Shown: piece after piece, positions 34,454 through 43,797 of the stretch
Numbering within the stretch: position 1 is the first letter of the stretch
Layout of the letters: every line of letters begins with the position of its first letter
Source: Cellulophaga sp. HaHa_2_95
Lineage (GTDB): Bacteria > Bacteroidota > Bacteroidia > Flavobacteriales > Flavobacteriaceae
Assembly (NCBI RefSeq): GCF_019278565.1
Contig: NZ_CP058988.1
Location: 620,001 to 684,000, forward strand
DNA: 64,000 nucleotides
Direction: 5' to 3'
Notes under the pieces: model-generated
The model's database searches: none
The model's input: only the letters and a program-made list of their open reading frames with translations
Told to the model about the DNA's origin: nothing
Position numbers and translations under genes: made by a program

Positions 34454-35602
34454 ATGAAAAACAGTAACGTATTAATAGGTTTTTTATTACTTTTTCTAAG
34501 TCTTATAAACACTTCTTGTAGAAAAGAAGAGTCAGTTTTTGAGGGGGATACACCACAAGATAGACTGGTTGTTGGTTCTAATGCCTATACACTACTAACA
34601 CGAACAGCCTTACATGATGGTTCTTATGATAATATTTTAGACCAAGCAAGTTGCATTTCTATGAAACTTCCAGTAGATGTTATGGTTAACGGTGTAGCTA
34701 TAGAAGTATTGAGTATTGAAGATTTGGATCTCATCAATGATGTTTTCAGTTTAGATGCGGATGATGACGATGTCTTAGAAATAGTTTACCCAGCCACGGT
34801 AGTTTTTGCAGATTATTCAGAAGCTATCGTTTCAAATACAGCCGAGCTTGAAGTTTACAGGAATGCTTGTGGAGATGAGAATAGTATTGATGATGATATT
34901 GAATGTATTGATATAAAATATCCAATAGGTATTTCTTTGTTTAATACCATTACAGAAGTTCTAAGTGCTAATACGGTAAAGAATGATCATGAGTTGCTAG
35001 ATTTTTTAGATGATTTGACAGATAATCATGTAGTGAATATAGATTTTCCGATACAGGTCTTATTAAAAGATGGCTCAGAATTAGATGTCAACACTATGGA
35101 GCAATTAGAAGCTATTATTGAGAGTTCTAAAGATAGCTGTGATGAAGAAGATAATAATATGGAGGATTCAGAATGTGATGATTGTTCTGAGGAGGAGGTT
35201 TCCACCATTTGGTCTACTTGTGATGCTTGGGAGATAGACAAGCTATACATTTTTGGAATCAGTAAGAAAGACGATTATGAAGGTTTTTCATTCAATTTTA
35301 AAGCAGATGGAAGTGTTGAGGTCAGTACTTCTACATCAGAAACTTATACGGGTACTTGGGCTACCACCAAACTGACACTTTTTACTTACTTAGAAATTAC
35401 GCTTCCGGAGTTATCAGATATTAATGGTACCTGGACGATTATAGATCTTGCTATCTTTTACAACGATGAGGCTAGAAGTAAAATAGAACTCCTAAGTGGC
35501 TTAAGAAGTCTTAGATTCAAAGAGGAGTGTATTCCTACTGGCGAGAGCGAGAATAATAACCGGGATGATGGTGATGATGATGATGATGATGATGATGATT
35601 AG
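34454..35602 (+). CDS. Asp-rich lipoprotein with an internal duplication
   Basis: A 382-residue lipoprotein (lipobox NTSC near residue 22). Residues about 50-135 and 145-230 are two copies of one domain, each opening CI.(M/I)K(L/Y)P and later carrying I-x-(Y/F)P followed by a DxSE-type turn and ending in cysteine. A third, lipocalin-like part (WEIDKLYIFGI, FNFKADGSVEV, YTGTWATTKL) follows. The tail is nine Asp encoded by a GAT/GAC run. It is divergent from the ECF sigma gene, so it may be a surface partner of that receptor; this is inference. Confidence 0.72.
   Translation: MKNSNVLIGFLLLFLSLINTSCRKEESVFEGDTPQDRLVVGSNAYTLLTRTALHDGSYDNILDQASCISMKLPVDVMVNGVAIEVLSIEDLDLINDVFSLDADDDDVLEIVYPATVVFADYSEAIVSNTAELEVYRNACGDENSIDDDIECIDIKYPIGISLFNTITEVLSANTVKNDHELLDFLDDLTDNHVVNIDFPIQVLLKDGSELDVNTMEQLEAIIESSKDSCDEEDNNMEDSECDDCSEEEVSTIWSTCDAWEIDKLYIFGISKKDDYEGFSFNFKADGSVEVSTSTSETYTGTWATTKLTLFTYLEITLPELSDINGTWTIIDLAIFYNDEARSKIELLSGLRSLRFKEECIPTGESENNNRDDGDDDDDDDDD
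35572..35599 (+). repeat. GAT trinucleotide run encoding the poly-Asp tail
   Basis: A near-perfect GAT run at the 3' end of the Asp-rich lipoprotein gene, directly before the TAG stop. In-frame slippage would change tail length without a frameshift. Confidence 0.8.
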
Positions 35603-35661
35603 CACCGCTACTATTACAAACGATAGCTGAAGATGTTTCAATACCACGCTTCAGTAAAGTA

Positions 35662-35690
35662 AAAGCTCCATAATTAGATTATGGAGCTTT
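35662..35690. terminator. bidirectional terminator between converging genes
   Basis: AAAGCTCCATAAT and ATTATGGAGCTTT form a perfect 13-bp stem with a 3-base loop. A runs on one side and T runs on the other let it end both the lipoprotein transcript and the susCD transcript. Confidence 0.85.
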
Positions 35691-35721
35691 CGGTGTAAAA
35701 AAACTAGTAAAAAAACTAAAC

Positions 35722-37491
35722 TTAGTATCCGTTATTCTGTGTAAATTCTTTGGTTACATCCATTGTTTCCTGTGGGATTGGAAAAATTCTTCGATAAGGT
35801 TCTGTTGCTGGTTTAGCAGTGTAAGCCGCATCAAAAGTACCAAAACGTACCATTTGAGGTCTTCGTTGTAACTCCCAATACAACTCAAATCCTATTTCTT
35901 TATAGAGTTGCGCTTCGTCTAAAGTCGTTAATATTTCGCCAGGAGCATTGCTAAATAGCGCTTCTCTAGTTCTGCTTGTTCTGAGCATATTTAAATCTAC
36001 TAATGCCGCTCCCGTTTGTCCGTTTCTAAAATAGGCTTCTGCGCGCATAGCATACATTCCCCCTAAGCGATATAGTGGAATATCAACCTTACTATTTCCA
36101 TTTCCGTTTTCAGGATCGTATTCAAACTTAAAAATACGGACTCCTCTATTAATTTGGTCTTGTGCAAAAACTGCTTGAGCAGGGTTATCAAAGTTTAGTT
36201 CCGGAGTAAAATCCATAGGCGTAGCAGTACTTTTTTCCATGACTAAAGGAGATACCGCAATTCTTCCGTCGTCAGTCATAATAAAGCCTCCATTACCATC
36301 TAAAATAGGTCCGTATTGAGGTCCGTTTAAGAAACCGCTATTAAAATGAAACCATGCGTTGCTTTCTGAATCAGGAACAAAATCTTCTGCAGGTACACTT
36401 ACATCTGTTCCATCATTCATAAACCAAGTACCATCACGGTATTGATATTTTCTAGAAAAGCGAGGATCACTTTCATTACCGCTCCAAGTAGCAAAAAACT
36501 CTGGAGTAGTACAGGCCGCATTGGTTCCTCTATTTGCCGGAGAAGGTCTTTGATTTCGGGCTACAGAAACATACCCAAAATCATTATCTCCAGAACGCAC
36601 TGCTTCAATTTCTTGAACAACAGCAAAAATCATTTCAGTACTTGAGCCATTATTAATGGAGAAGTTGGAAAAGTAATTATTTTCCAAAGCAAATTTTCCA
36701 GAATTGATTAATAAAGAAGTATACTTAATTACTTGCTCCATATCATTACTGCCAGCAGTTAATGATGCTTCCGTAAAATTAAAAGAAGAGCCGCTATTGT
36801 AGCGGTCTTTAAACACCGATCTATTCAAATACATGGTAGCTAGTAAACCGTAAGCAGCCTCTTTAGTAAAACGGCCATTATAAGTAGCTTGTTCTCCTAA
36901 AGCAGCTAAATCTGGAATAATCGCTTCTACTTCAAGAATCAAATCATCAATAGCATCTTCTGCTTGTAGAATTTGAATCGTTTGGTCTTCTGCATACGGA
37001 TCTCTGTAAGGTGCTTGCCCATAAAGATCTAAGGTGGTGTATGTGTAAAATGCTAATAAACCTCGAGCTTCGGCTAAAAATAAATCTTTAGTACTCGCAT
37101 CTGAATTATAAATGCTTTCAACGGCGGTTAAAGAACGTGTTATTCCGTTGGTAAGATAATTCCAGTTGCCGGTGACAATACTGTTGTCTGGTGCCCATGT
37201 AAACTCATGCATAGACCTCCATTTACCACCATCTCCCCAGTCACTACCTCGTGTGGGCAGCATAGCAATGTCTGTGGTGTATTCTTGTAGTGCAAAAACA
37301 CCACCATGATCTACGAATGTCTTATCACCCAACCTGTCATAGGCCGATGCTAGTACACCTTCTGGATCTGCTGTTTGTTCTCCTAATTCCTCATCCAAAA
37401 CCACTTCTTCTAAATCAGTACAACTGGTAAAGAGTAGGCTAAGCATAAGAAAGGTAATGCTATATATTGTTAATTTTTGTTGCGTTTTCAT
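35722..37491 (-). CDS. SusD/RagB family nutrient-binding lipoprotein
   Basis: A 589-residue surface lipoprotein with lipobox FTSC (C24). The N-terminal TPR-like helices and the C-terminal region (LNMLRTSRTREALF, LDEAQLYKEIGFELYWE) match the SusD/RagB family, which forms the lid over a SusC transporter and binds the oligomeric substrate. It lies 6 bases downstream of its SusC partner on the same strand. No carbohydrate-active enzyme is nearby to indicate the substrate. Confidence 0.93.
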   Translation of the reverse strand: MKTQQKLTIYSITFLMLSLLFTSCTDLEEVVLDEELGEQTADPEGVLASAYDRLGDKTFVDHGGVFALQEYTTDIAMLPTRGSDWGDGGKWRSMHEFTWAPDNSIVTGNWNYLTNGITRSLTAVESIYNSDASTKDLFLAEARGLLAFYTYTTLDLYGQAPYRDPYAEDQTIQILQAEDAIDDLILEVEAIIPDLAALGEQATYNGRFTKEAAYGLLATMYLNRSVFKDRYNSGSSFNFTEASLTAGSNDMEQVIKYTSLLINSGKFALENNYFSNFSINNGSSTEMIFAVVQEIEAVRSGDNDFGYVSVARNQRPSPANRGTNAACTTPEFFATWSGNESDPRFSRKYQYRDGTWFMNDGTDVSVPAEDFVPDSESNAWFHFNSGFLNGPQYGPILDGNGGFIMTDDGRIAVSPLVMEKSTATPMDFTPELNFDNPAQAVFAQDQINRGVRIFKFEYDPENGNGNSKVDIPLYRLGGMYAMRAEAYFRNGQTGAALVDLNMLRTSRTREALFSNAPGEILTTLDEAQLYKEIGFELYWELQRRPQMVRFGTFDAAYTAKPATEPYRRIFPIPQETMDVTKEFTQNNGY

Positions 37492-37497
37492 AGTCTA

Positions 37498-40400
37498 TTA
37501 TAATTTAAAAATTGCGCCTAAAATAAATGTTCGAGAACCAGGATAGCTAGAATAGTCAATTCCTAGTGATTGATTTCCACCACTAGATTTTGGACTATTG
37601 ATTAATGGATCGTATCCAGAATAATTAGAAATAGTCAAAAGGTTTTGACCTGTAACATACAAGTTAATTCCCTCTAGCCAGTTTACATTTTTCAGCTGTA
37701 AGTTATACCCTAAACGAGCCGTATTTAGGCGTATAAAATCTGATTTTTCTAAATAGAACGTAGATAATTGAGGCGAGTTCGCTGGGTTTGCACCTGTTTC
37801 ATAATAGGCCGTAGAAACATTCCTGTCAGATGCCAAATTATTAATGTTTAATGCGTTTAAGCCCGTGTTATTAATTAAATAACCACCTGCTTGACCAATT
37901 AAAGAGAACGAGAAATCAAAATTCTTATACTTCATTTGACTGTTAAAGCCGTAAGTAAATTTTGGTAAAGCACCTTCTATAATGATACGATCGTCTGCTG
38001 TAATATTACCGTCATTGTTCGTATCCTTAAAAACATCAAATCCGTCTTCATCAAAACCTGTATGCTCTAATAGATAAAAAGACCCAGCAGCATAACCACT
38101 TTTGTAGATGTTGGCTAAAACGCCAGATTGACCAGGCCCAGAAATAGAACCAGAAAGTATTTCAGATACAGGTAAGTTTTTAATTTCATTCGCCAAAGTA
38201 GCACCGTTAATATCTACATCCCAACTAAAATCTGAGTTAGAAACAAGGTTAGAACCTATCATAAATTCTAAGCCAGAGTTTACAATTTCACCATCTATAT
38301 TTACCCAAATATTATCGGTTGGACTTAATACTTGAGATGGGATATTTAAAATGGCATCCGTAGTCGTTTTTTGGAAATAATCTAAGGAACCATATAATTT
38401 TCTATTCCATATGCTAAAGTCTATTCCAAGGTTATACTGTTCTACGACTTCCCATTTAAGATCAGGATTTGGAGTTCTTAATACGGATATCCCATTGATT
38501 AAGGCGTCACTACCATACAAGTAATACCCGTCTGCTCCAGAGAGTGCATAACTAGCTTGGGTTATTTTGTTTTGTACTTCTTGGTTTCCAGTTTGGCCCC
38601 AGCTTGCTCTTAGTTTAAGACTTTCTACAGGACTATCTCGTAAGAAATCTTCTTCAGAAATATTCCATCCTAGAGCAAATGAAGGAAAGTAACCATACTT
38701 GCTATTTTCGCCAAAACGGGTAGAACCATCGGCACGCATAGAAGCGGTTAATAAATACTTGCCATCAAAAGAGTAATTAAACCTGCCAAAGTAAGACTGT
38801 AGCTCATTCTCTTGCGCAAAGCCGTCTATATTGATCTGTGAATTATTTGAAGTAGGACTGTATGCTGGTTTAACGCCGTTGTCTTTCTCAGGTATATTGT
38901 CTAGGCTAAAACTAGTTCCGGAGCGTTCAAATTTTTGGTAAGAGAATCCGGCTAGCACTTCTAATTTGTGCTTTTCTCCAGCCAATAGGTTATAGGTTAA
39001 ATAGTGCTCTAATAAAGTGCTCTTAGATTCTAAATTATTTTGAACATACATTCCTAATGGATTCAAATCCGTAAGGTTTGGATAAATTGTGGTATTACGT
39101 TCTGCAATAGAGCGGTCTACTCCATAGTTCAATTTATACTCCAAACCTTTAAAAAGGCGCAAAGAAGCTTCTATGTTTCCTAGAATACGAACTGTTCTGG
39201 TTTCGTCTTCATAAATGCTCAGCAAGTATGCTGGGTTATAGTGAGCATTCATATTAAAATTGGTATACTCCCCATTTTCATCAAATACAGGTCTTGTAGG
39301 GTTTGCCATTAATGTATGTATGATCAATTGCCCGTTAGAACCACCATCATCACTAGTAGGTACTCCGTTATCTACAGTTTCACTTGCGGTAAGGTTTACT
39401 TTTATTTTTAAACGCTCATCGTCTAAAAAATTCTCAGCAACATTTATTCTACCAGAGGTTCGGCTAAATTCACTATTATTTACAATACCCTCTTGGTCCA
39501 TATTTCCTAAGGAGACATAGTAGTTTCCGCTTTCATTGGCTTTAGAGTAAGACAAAACATTACTTTTTGTAATAGCGGTTCTGTAAATCTCATTTTGCCA
39601 ATCTGTGTTAGCACCATGGTCAAAAGCATCATCTGTAATGGCAGCTCTATAGTCATCCGCATTTAGAAGATCCATTTTATTAGCTACGGTAGACATTCCT
39701 AAATAAGTATCTAAGGTTAAAGAGGCTTTTCCAGTTCTTCCTTTTTTGGTAGTGATGATGACTACACCATTAGATCCTCTTGCGCCATAAATTGCAGCAG
39801 CAGAAGCATCCTTTAATACATTTATAGATTCAATATCACTTGTGTTTAAAAAATTTAAAGGGTTTTTGGCACTTGAAGAACCAAACCCAACATTGGATCC
39901 AGAAGGACTTACATCATCATTGGTTAAGGGCACACCGTCAATGACGAATAATGGACTACTACCACTACGAATAGAGCCTACACCACGAATACTTACATCA
40001 ATTCCTGCTCCAGGTTCCCCACTTGTATTTACGACACGTACCCCAGCGACTTTACCTTGTAATAAGCCATCAGGAGAAGTGTTGATCCCTTGTCTAAAGC
40101 TAGATTCTTTTAATTGCGTAACAGCGCCAGTTACATCTGCTTTGGTTTGACTACCATAACCAACCACGACTACCTCATTGAGCTCTGCTGCATCTGGGAT
40201 GAGCTGTGTTCTGACCGTGGTAGATGTCACGGTTACCTCTTCGGCTTTATATCCGATATAGGAAATTTTTAAAATACTTCCGATGCTCGTTGCTATTTGA
40301 AACTCTCCGTCAAAATTGGTAACCACCCCATTAGAAGTTCCTTTAACTTGTACACTTGCACCAGGCAATGGCGCATTGTTCTCATCTAAAACAATACCAG

Positions 40401-40773
40401 AGATAGTTTGCTGTGCTGCTATTTTTAAGGTTTTAGAAGCTATTTTCTTTAAGAGTATTATGTTGTTAGTAATACGATACGAGAAACCCGCCTTGGCGCC
40501 CAAATCTTTTAAAGCGGCTTCTAAAGAAGTATTGTTATAAGAAACCGTATACTTTTTGACATCTTTTAAAATGTCTTCCCCATAACTAAAGTTATAGGAA
40601 GATTGTGCGCTTACTTCGTTTAATAGTGTAATTAAATCAGCATTGGTATAGTTAACTGTTATTGTTTTTTGATTTTCTATAGTATCATTTGACCATCCTA
40701 TCTGGATGAAAAATGAACTTAATACTAAAAAAAGTATTGGTTTTAATTTAAAAGGAATATTTTTAAAATACAT
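37498..40773 (-). CDS. SusC/RagA family TonB-linked outer-membrane transporter with STN domain
   Basis: A 1091-residue transporter. After the signal region come an STN domain (about 38-108), a carboxypeptidase D-like domain (QQTISGIVLDENNAPLPGAS), the SusC plug with the family signature ASAAAIYGARGSNGVVIITTK, and a long barrel ending in FKL. The STN domain points to trans-envelope signalling through the FecR homologue encoded just upstream. It pairs with the SusD gene 6 bases downstream to form an energy-dependent uptake complex. Confidence 0.94.
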   Translation of the reverse strand: MYFKNIPFKLKPILFLVLSSFFIQIGWSNDTIENQKTITVNYTNADLITLLNEVSAQSSYNFSYGEDILKDVKKYTVSYNNTSLEAALKDLGAKAGFSYRITNNIILLKKIASKTLKIAAQQTISGIVLDENNAPLPGASVQVKGTSNGVVTNFDGEFQIATSIGSILKISYIGYKAEEVTVTSTTVRTQLIPDAAELNEVVVVGYGSQTKADVTGAVTQLKESSFRQGINTSPDGLLQGKVAGVRVVNTSGEPGAGIDVSIRGVGSIRSGSSPLFVIDGVPLTNDDVSPSGSNVGFGSSSAKNPLNFLNTSDIESINVLKDASAAAIYGARGSNGVVIITTKKGRTGKASLTLDTYLGMSTVANKMDLLNADDYRAAITDDAFDHGANTDWQNEIYRTAITKSNVLSYSKANESGNYYVSLGNMDQEGIVNNSEFSRTSGRINVAENFLDDERLKIKVNLTASETVDNGVPTSDDGGSNGQLIIHTLMANPTRPVFDENGEYTNFNMNAHYNPAYLLSIYEDETRTVRILGNIEASLRLFKGLEYKLNYGVDRSIAERNTTIYPNLTDLNPLGMYVQNNLESKSTLLEHYLTYNLLAGEKHKLEVLAGFSYQKFERSGTSFSLDNIPEKDNGVKPAYSPTSNNSQINIDGFAQENELQSYFGRFNYSFDGKYLLTASMRADGSTRFGENSKYGYFPSFALGWNISEEDFLRDSPVESLKLRASWGQTGNQEVQNKITQASYALSGADGYYLYGSDALINGISVLRTPNPDLKWEVVEQYNLGIDFSIWNRKLYGSLDYFQKTTTDAILNIPSQVLSPTDNIWVNIDGEIVNSGLEFMIGSNLVSNSDFSWDVDINGATLANEIKNLPVSEILSGSISGPGQSGVLANIYKSGYAAGSFYLLEHTGFDEDGFDVFKDTNNDGNITADDRIIIEGALPKFTYGFNSQMKYKNFDFSFSLIGQAGGYLINNTGLNALNINNLASDRNVSTAYYETGANPANSPQLSTFYLEKSDFIRLNTARLGYNLQLKNVNWLEGINLYVTGQNLLTISNYSGYDPLINSPKSSGGNQSLGIDYSSYPGSRTFILGAIFKL

Positions 40774-40809
40774 TTATTTAAGTGTTAGTGAATAATGCTT
40801 GAACATTTG

Positions 40810-40842
40810 CCGCAATTGTTCGTAGCAATTGCGGTTTTTTTT
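40810..40842. terminator. hairpin in the FecR-SusC gap
   Basis: CCGCAATTG and CAATTGCGG form a 9-bp stem with a 7-base loop, followed on the plus strand by eight T. On the minus strand, the direction of the surrounding genes, no T run follows, so it may act as a leader or processing hairpin for susC instead. Confidence 0.45.
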
Positions 40843-40846
40843 AATT

Positions 40847-41761
40847 TCAATCCGTAGTAATTATTTCATTTTCATAGCGCAGATTTAAATTGGTTATATA
40901 ATTTATTTGACTTATAATTTCTTCAACACTAGCCTTTTTACCGATGAATAGCGTAAGTTTTAGGTTGTTTGTTTTACTATTTTTGATTGTATTTTTTACG
41001 CCATATTTTAGCTGTAGAAAGTGCAATATCTCATGAAGTTTTATCGCATTCAGGGATAAATCTTGGTTGTACCAGTTAAGGGTCATAATACCTTTTAGCA
41101 TTTCTTTCTTTAGCGTGTTACCACTGCTGTGTACTTCCTCTCCAGGAATCAAATTTTCAATACTCTTATTATAACGCACTTCAACTTTTCCTGTAACTAC
41201 CGCTACACTACATTCTTCTTTCTCCATTCGTATGTGGAAAGAAGTACCCAGTACTTTAGTTTTTAATTCGCCTGATTGAATCACAAAAGGATGTTTTGGA
41301 TCTTTAGAAATATCAAAAAATGCATTCCCTTTTAAAAGTGTTACATTTCGTTGTTCTCCATAGAACCTTTCAGGATATTCTAAACTTGAATTTGGAGCTA
41401 AATAGACCAGTGAACCGTCGTTTAAGACAATTGAATCTAATACGTTCGTTGTTGTGGCAACCAACATATTGGAAGAAGTAGTTCTGTATTGAAATACAAT
41501 GATAAGAGAGGTGATGATGGCTATGGCCGCAGCATACTTTAAAAAAGTGAGGTTCGGGGTTTTTACAGGAGTAACGGTTATTCTAGATCTAATCTCATCT
41601 CTAATTTCATTTTTGTTTCCCATGGTCTCTTCATCCCATGAAACCGTATGGTATACTTTTCTTAAAAGTATAGAGAGTAATTGATCCTCCGAAGCATTCG
41701 TTTTTTTATAAATACTTTTCGAGAATAATTTTTTGAGAATAGATGTAGATTCTTGATGCAT
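40847..41761 (-). CDS. FecR-family anti-sigma factor (SusCD system)
   Basis: A 304-residue anti-sigma factor from the ATG at 41761 (an in-frame start at 41815 would add 18 unusual residues). A short cytosolic domain is followed by one membrane segment (KYAAAIAIITSLIIVFQY), then the FecR core (IVLNDGSLVYLAPNSSLEYP, GNAFFDISKDPKHPF) and a C-terminal DUF4974/STN-like domain. It should hold the sigma factor encoded upstream until the SusC STN domain signals. Placement between sigma and susC is typical. Confidence 0.9.
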   Translation of the reverse strand: MHQESTSILKKLFSKSIYKKTNASEDQLLSILLRKVYHTVSWDEETMGNKNEIRDEIRSRITVTPVKTPNLTFLKYAAAIAIITSLIIVFQYRTTSSNMLVATTTNVLDSIVLNDGSLVYLAPNSSLEYPERFYGEQRNVTLLKGNAFFDISKDPKHPFVIQSGELKTKVLGTSFHIRMEKEECSVAVVTGKVEVRYNKSIENLIPGEEVHSSGNTLKKEMLKGIMTLNWYNQDLSLNAIKLHEILHFLQLKYGVKNTIKNSKTNNLKLTLFIGKKASVEEIISQINYITNLNLRYENEIITTD

Positions 41762-41818
41762 AAACTTGTTTTCTACTAGTAAGTACCAGAAAACAGCCAT
41801 GCGTACTATCGCCAAATG

Positions 41819-42367
41819 TTACGATAAGTTTAAGCAAACATTAAGTAAAAAAGAAAATGATATTAGTCCTAAAAACAACCAACTCAACTGTGTCATTTCC
41901 ACTCTAATTTGTCTTAAAGCAGATGATAATTGGTTTTTTACGGTTTGTTTCGAAAGTTGTAATTCTTCCGCAATCTGATCAATGTTCATTTCCTGCAGTT
42001 TGTTCATTAAGAGAATTTCCCTTCTTTTTTCAGGAAGCTTCTCTAATAATGGAGTTAGAAATTCAGCATAGTTAGATGTGGCATATTCAGGTGTCTCTTC
42101 CGTAAGTTTTTCAAGGGTTTCGTCTAATACAGAAGGGTTGTGCTTTTGTTGTCGATAAAATTTTAAAATATGATTTTTTACCGCTCTAAATAAAAAGTTT
42201 TCGATAGAAATGATGTTTATTTCTGCTCTGCGTTCCCATAAATTGGTAAAAACATCTTGGATTATGTTTTTTGATAGGTTGCTGTCCCCTGTCATTTTAT
42301 AAGCGAAAACATATAGTTTTTCCCAATAATTAGAATATATTTTTTCAAATTCTTGGGTGGTTTTCAT
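41819..42367 (-). CDS. ECF RNA polymerase sigma factor (SusCD system)
   Basis: A 182-residue sigma-70 of the Bacteroides ECF type. Region 2 is seen in SNYWEKLYVFAYKMTGD and QDVFTNLWERR, region 4 in LPEKRREILLMNKLQEM and IAEELQLSKQTVKNQL. The last about 22 residues are strongly hydrophobic (SWLFLGLISFSFLLNVCL), suggesting membrane association. It is the first gene of the sigma-FecR-SusC-SusD unit. Confidence 0.9.
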   Translation of the reverse strand: MKTTQEFEKIYSNYWEKLYVFAYKMTGDSNLSKNIIQDVFTNLWERRAEINIISIENFLFRAVKNHILKFYRQQKHNPSVLDETLEKLTEETPEYATSNYAEFLTPLLEKLPEKRREILLMNKLQEMNIDQIAEELQLSKQTVKNQLSSALRQIRVEMTQLSWLFLGLISFSFLLNVCLNLS

Positions 42368-42624
42368 TTGTGTGAGATAAGATTTTATGGATACCGCAAA
42401 AGAAGAAAATCAATTTTCAATTTATTTTATGTGAATGTTATCATATGATTAAATCAATTTTTTATTGGTACACAAAATGACTTTTTTATAGTGTAGTTTA
42501 CATAAGCTTAAACTAATGATTAAGCTTATATCACTACTAAATTTTTTAGAAAGCTTTTATTTTACAACTTGTCTTGTAACTTCATGAGCCAAGACTATTC
42601 TTAATTTATTCAACTAATTTAGTT

Positions 42625-43686
42625 ATGTTCAAAGCTTTACAATTACTTCTTTTTATAGTGTTAAGCACTATTTCTTTACATTCTCAGGATAGAAAACTAC
42701 ACCAGACTCAAGTTATAGGTTCTCATAATAGCTATAAACAAGCCATACAGCCTAAATTATATTCCTATTTGGAGCGTAGAGATACTACGGGAGGTTTGCA
42801 AAACCTGGCATACACGCATATTCCTATTCCCGAACAATTAGACTTAGGCTTACGAAATTTAGAAATTGATGTACATGCAGACCCAGAAGGAGGAAGGTAT
42901 GCACATCCTAAAGGGCTCTCTATAGTTTCGGGTGATGAGGTTTATGATGAAAAGCACAGCATGAATTCTCCAGGGTTTAAGGTTTTTCATATTATAGATA
43001 TTGATTTTAGAACCTCATATTACACCTTAAAAGACTGTCTTATAGCATTGAGAGCCTGGTCTGACCGAAATCCGGAACACAGTACTGTATTTATTACCTT
43101 AGAGCCAAAAGATAGTGATCAGAGCATATTTGGTACACAGGCAGTGCCATTTACAGGTGCACTTTTTGATGCTTTAGATACGGAACTACGTACTTATTTA
43201 GGTGCGGATAAAATTATTATGCCAGATAATATCATAGGGGAATATAAAACTTTAGAAGCGGCAGTTCTTGCAGGGAATTGGCCAAGTATGGAACATGCTA
43301 GAGGAAAGTTTCTGTTTATCTTAGATGACAATCATAAAAAGAAAGAGCTGTATAAGAAGGGACATGCTAATTTAAAGGGTAGAGTGGCATTTGTCAATGA
43401 AAAAGAGGGTAGTCCTGAAGCTGCCGCCATGATTTTGAATGATCCTAAGGATTCTCGTATACCAGAACTAGTTAGAAAGGGGTACCTCATAAGAACTAGG
43501 GCAGATGCTGGAACAACACAGGCAAGAACCAATGACTACTCTAATTTTGAAGCAGCTAAAAACTCGGGCGCGCAAATTATTACTACAGACTATTATTTGC
43601 CAAGTACGCTATTTAGGTCTACCTATCAAGTACAATTTGATGATGCTACTTATGAAAGAGCTAATCCAATCAATGGTAACTACTAG
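42625..43686 (+). CDS. secreted Ca2+-dependent phosphoinositide phospholipase C-like protein
   Basis: A 353-residue exported protein (signal peptide 1-20) of the bacterial Ca2+-dependent PI-PLC family. The catalytic histidine region GSHNSYK (H34) and the calcium/second-histidine region NLEIDVHAD (E80, D82, H84) are both present, and the C-terminal RTRADAGTTQARTNDY matches the family. It likely cleaves a phosphodiester in inositol phospholipids or similar substrates outside the cell. It is divergent from the SusCD sigma operon, which suggests joint use. Confidence 0.85.
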   Translation: MFKALQLLLFIVLSTISLHSQDRKLHQTQVIGSHNSYKQAIQPKLYSYLERRDTTGGLQNLAYTHIPIPEQLDLGLRNLEIDVHADPEGGRYAHPKGLSIVSGDEVYDEKHSMNSPGFKVFHIIDIDFRTSYYTLKDCLIALRAWSDRNPEHSTVFITLEPKDSDQSIFGTQAVPFTGALFDALDTELRTYLGADKIIMPDNIIGEYKTLEAAVLAGNWPSMEHARGKFLFILDDNHKKKELYKKGHANLKGRVAFVNEKEGSPEAAAMILNDPKDSRIPELVRKGYLIRTRADAGTTQARTNDYSNFEAAKNSGAQIITTDYYLPSTLFRSTYQVQFDDATYERANPINGNY

Positions 43687-43797
43687 GTATTTATCATAAC
43701 AGTTTTGCTATTTTCTAACTGAATTTTAAACTAATTATAACAGTCAATTCTTGATTAGAAGATTCAAGTATTTTAACTTCACTAAAAAATCAAGGAT

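Noticed and set aside
35722..43686. A classic polysaccharide utilisation locus
   Set aside because: No glycoside hydrolase, polysaccharide lyase or sulfatase gene is present next to the SusCD pair.
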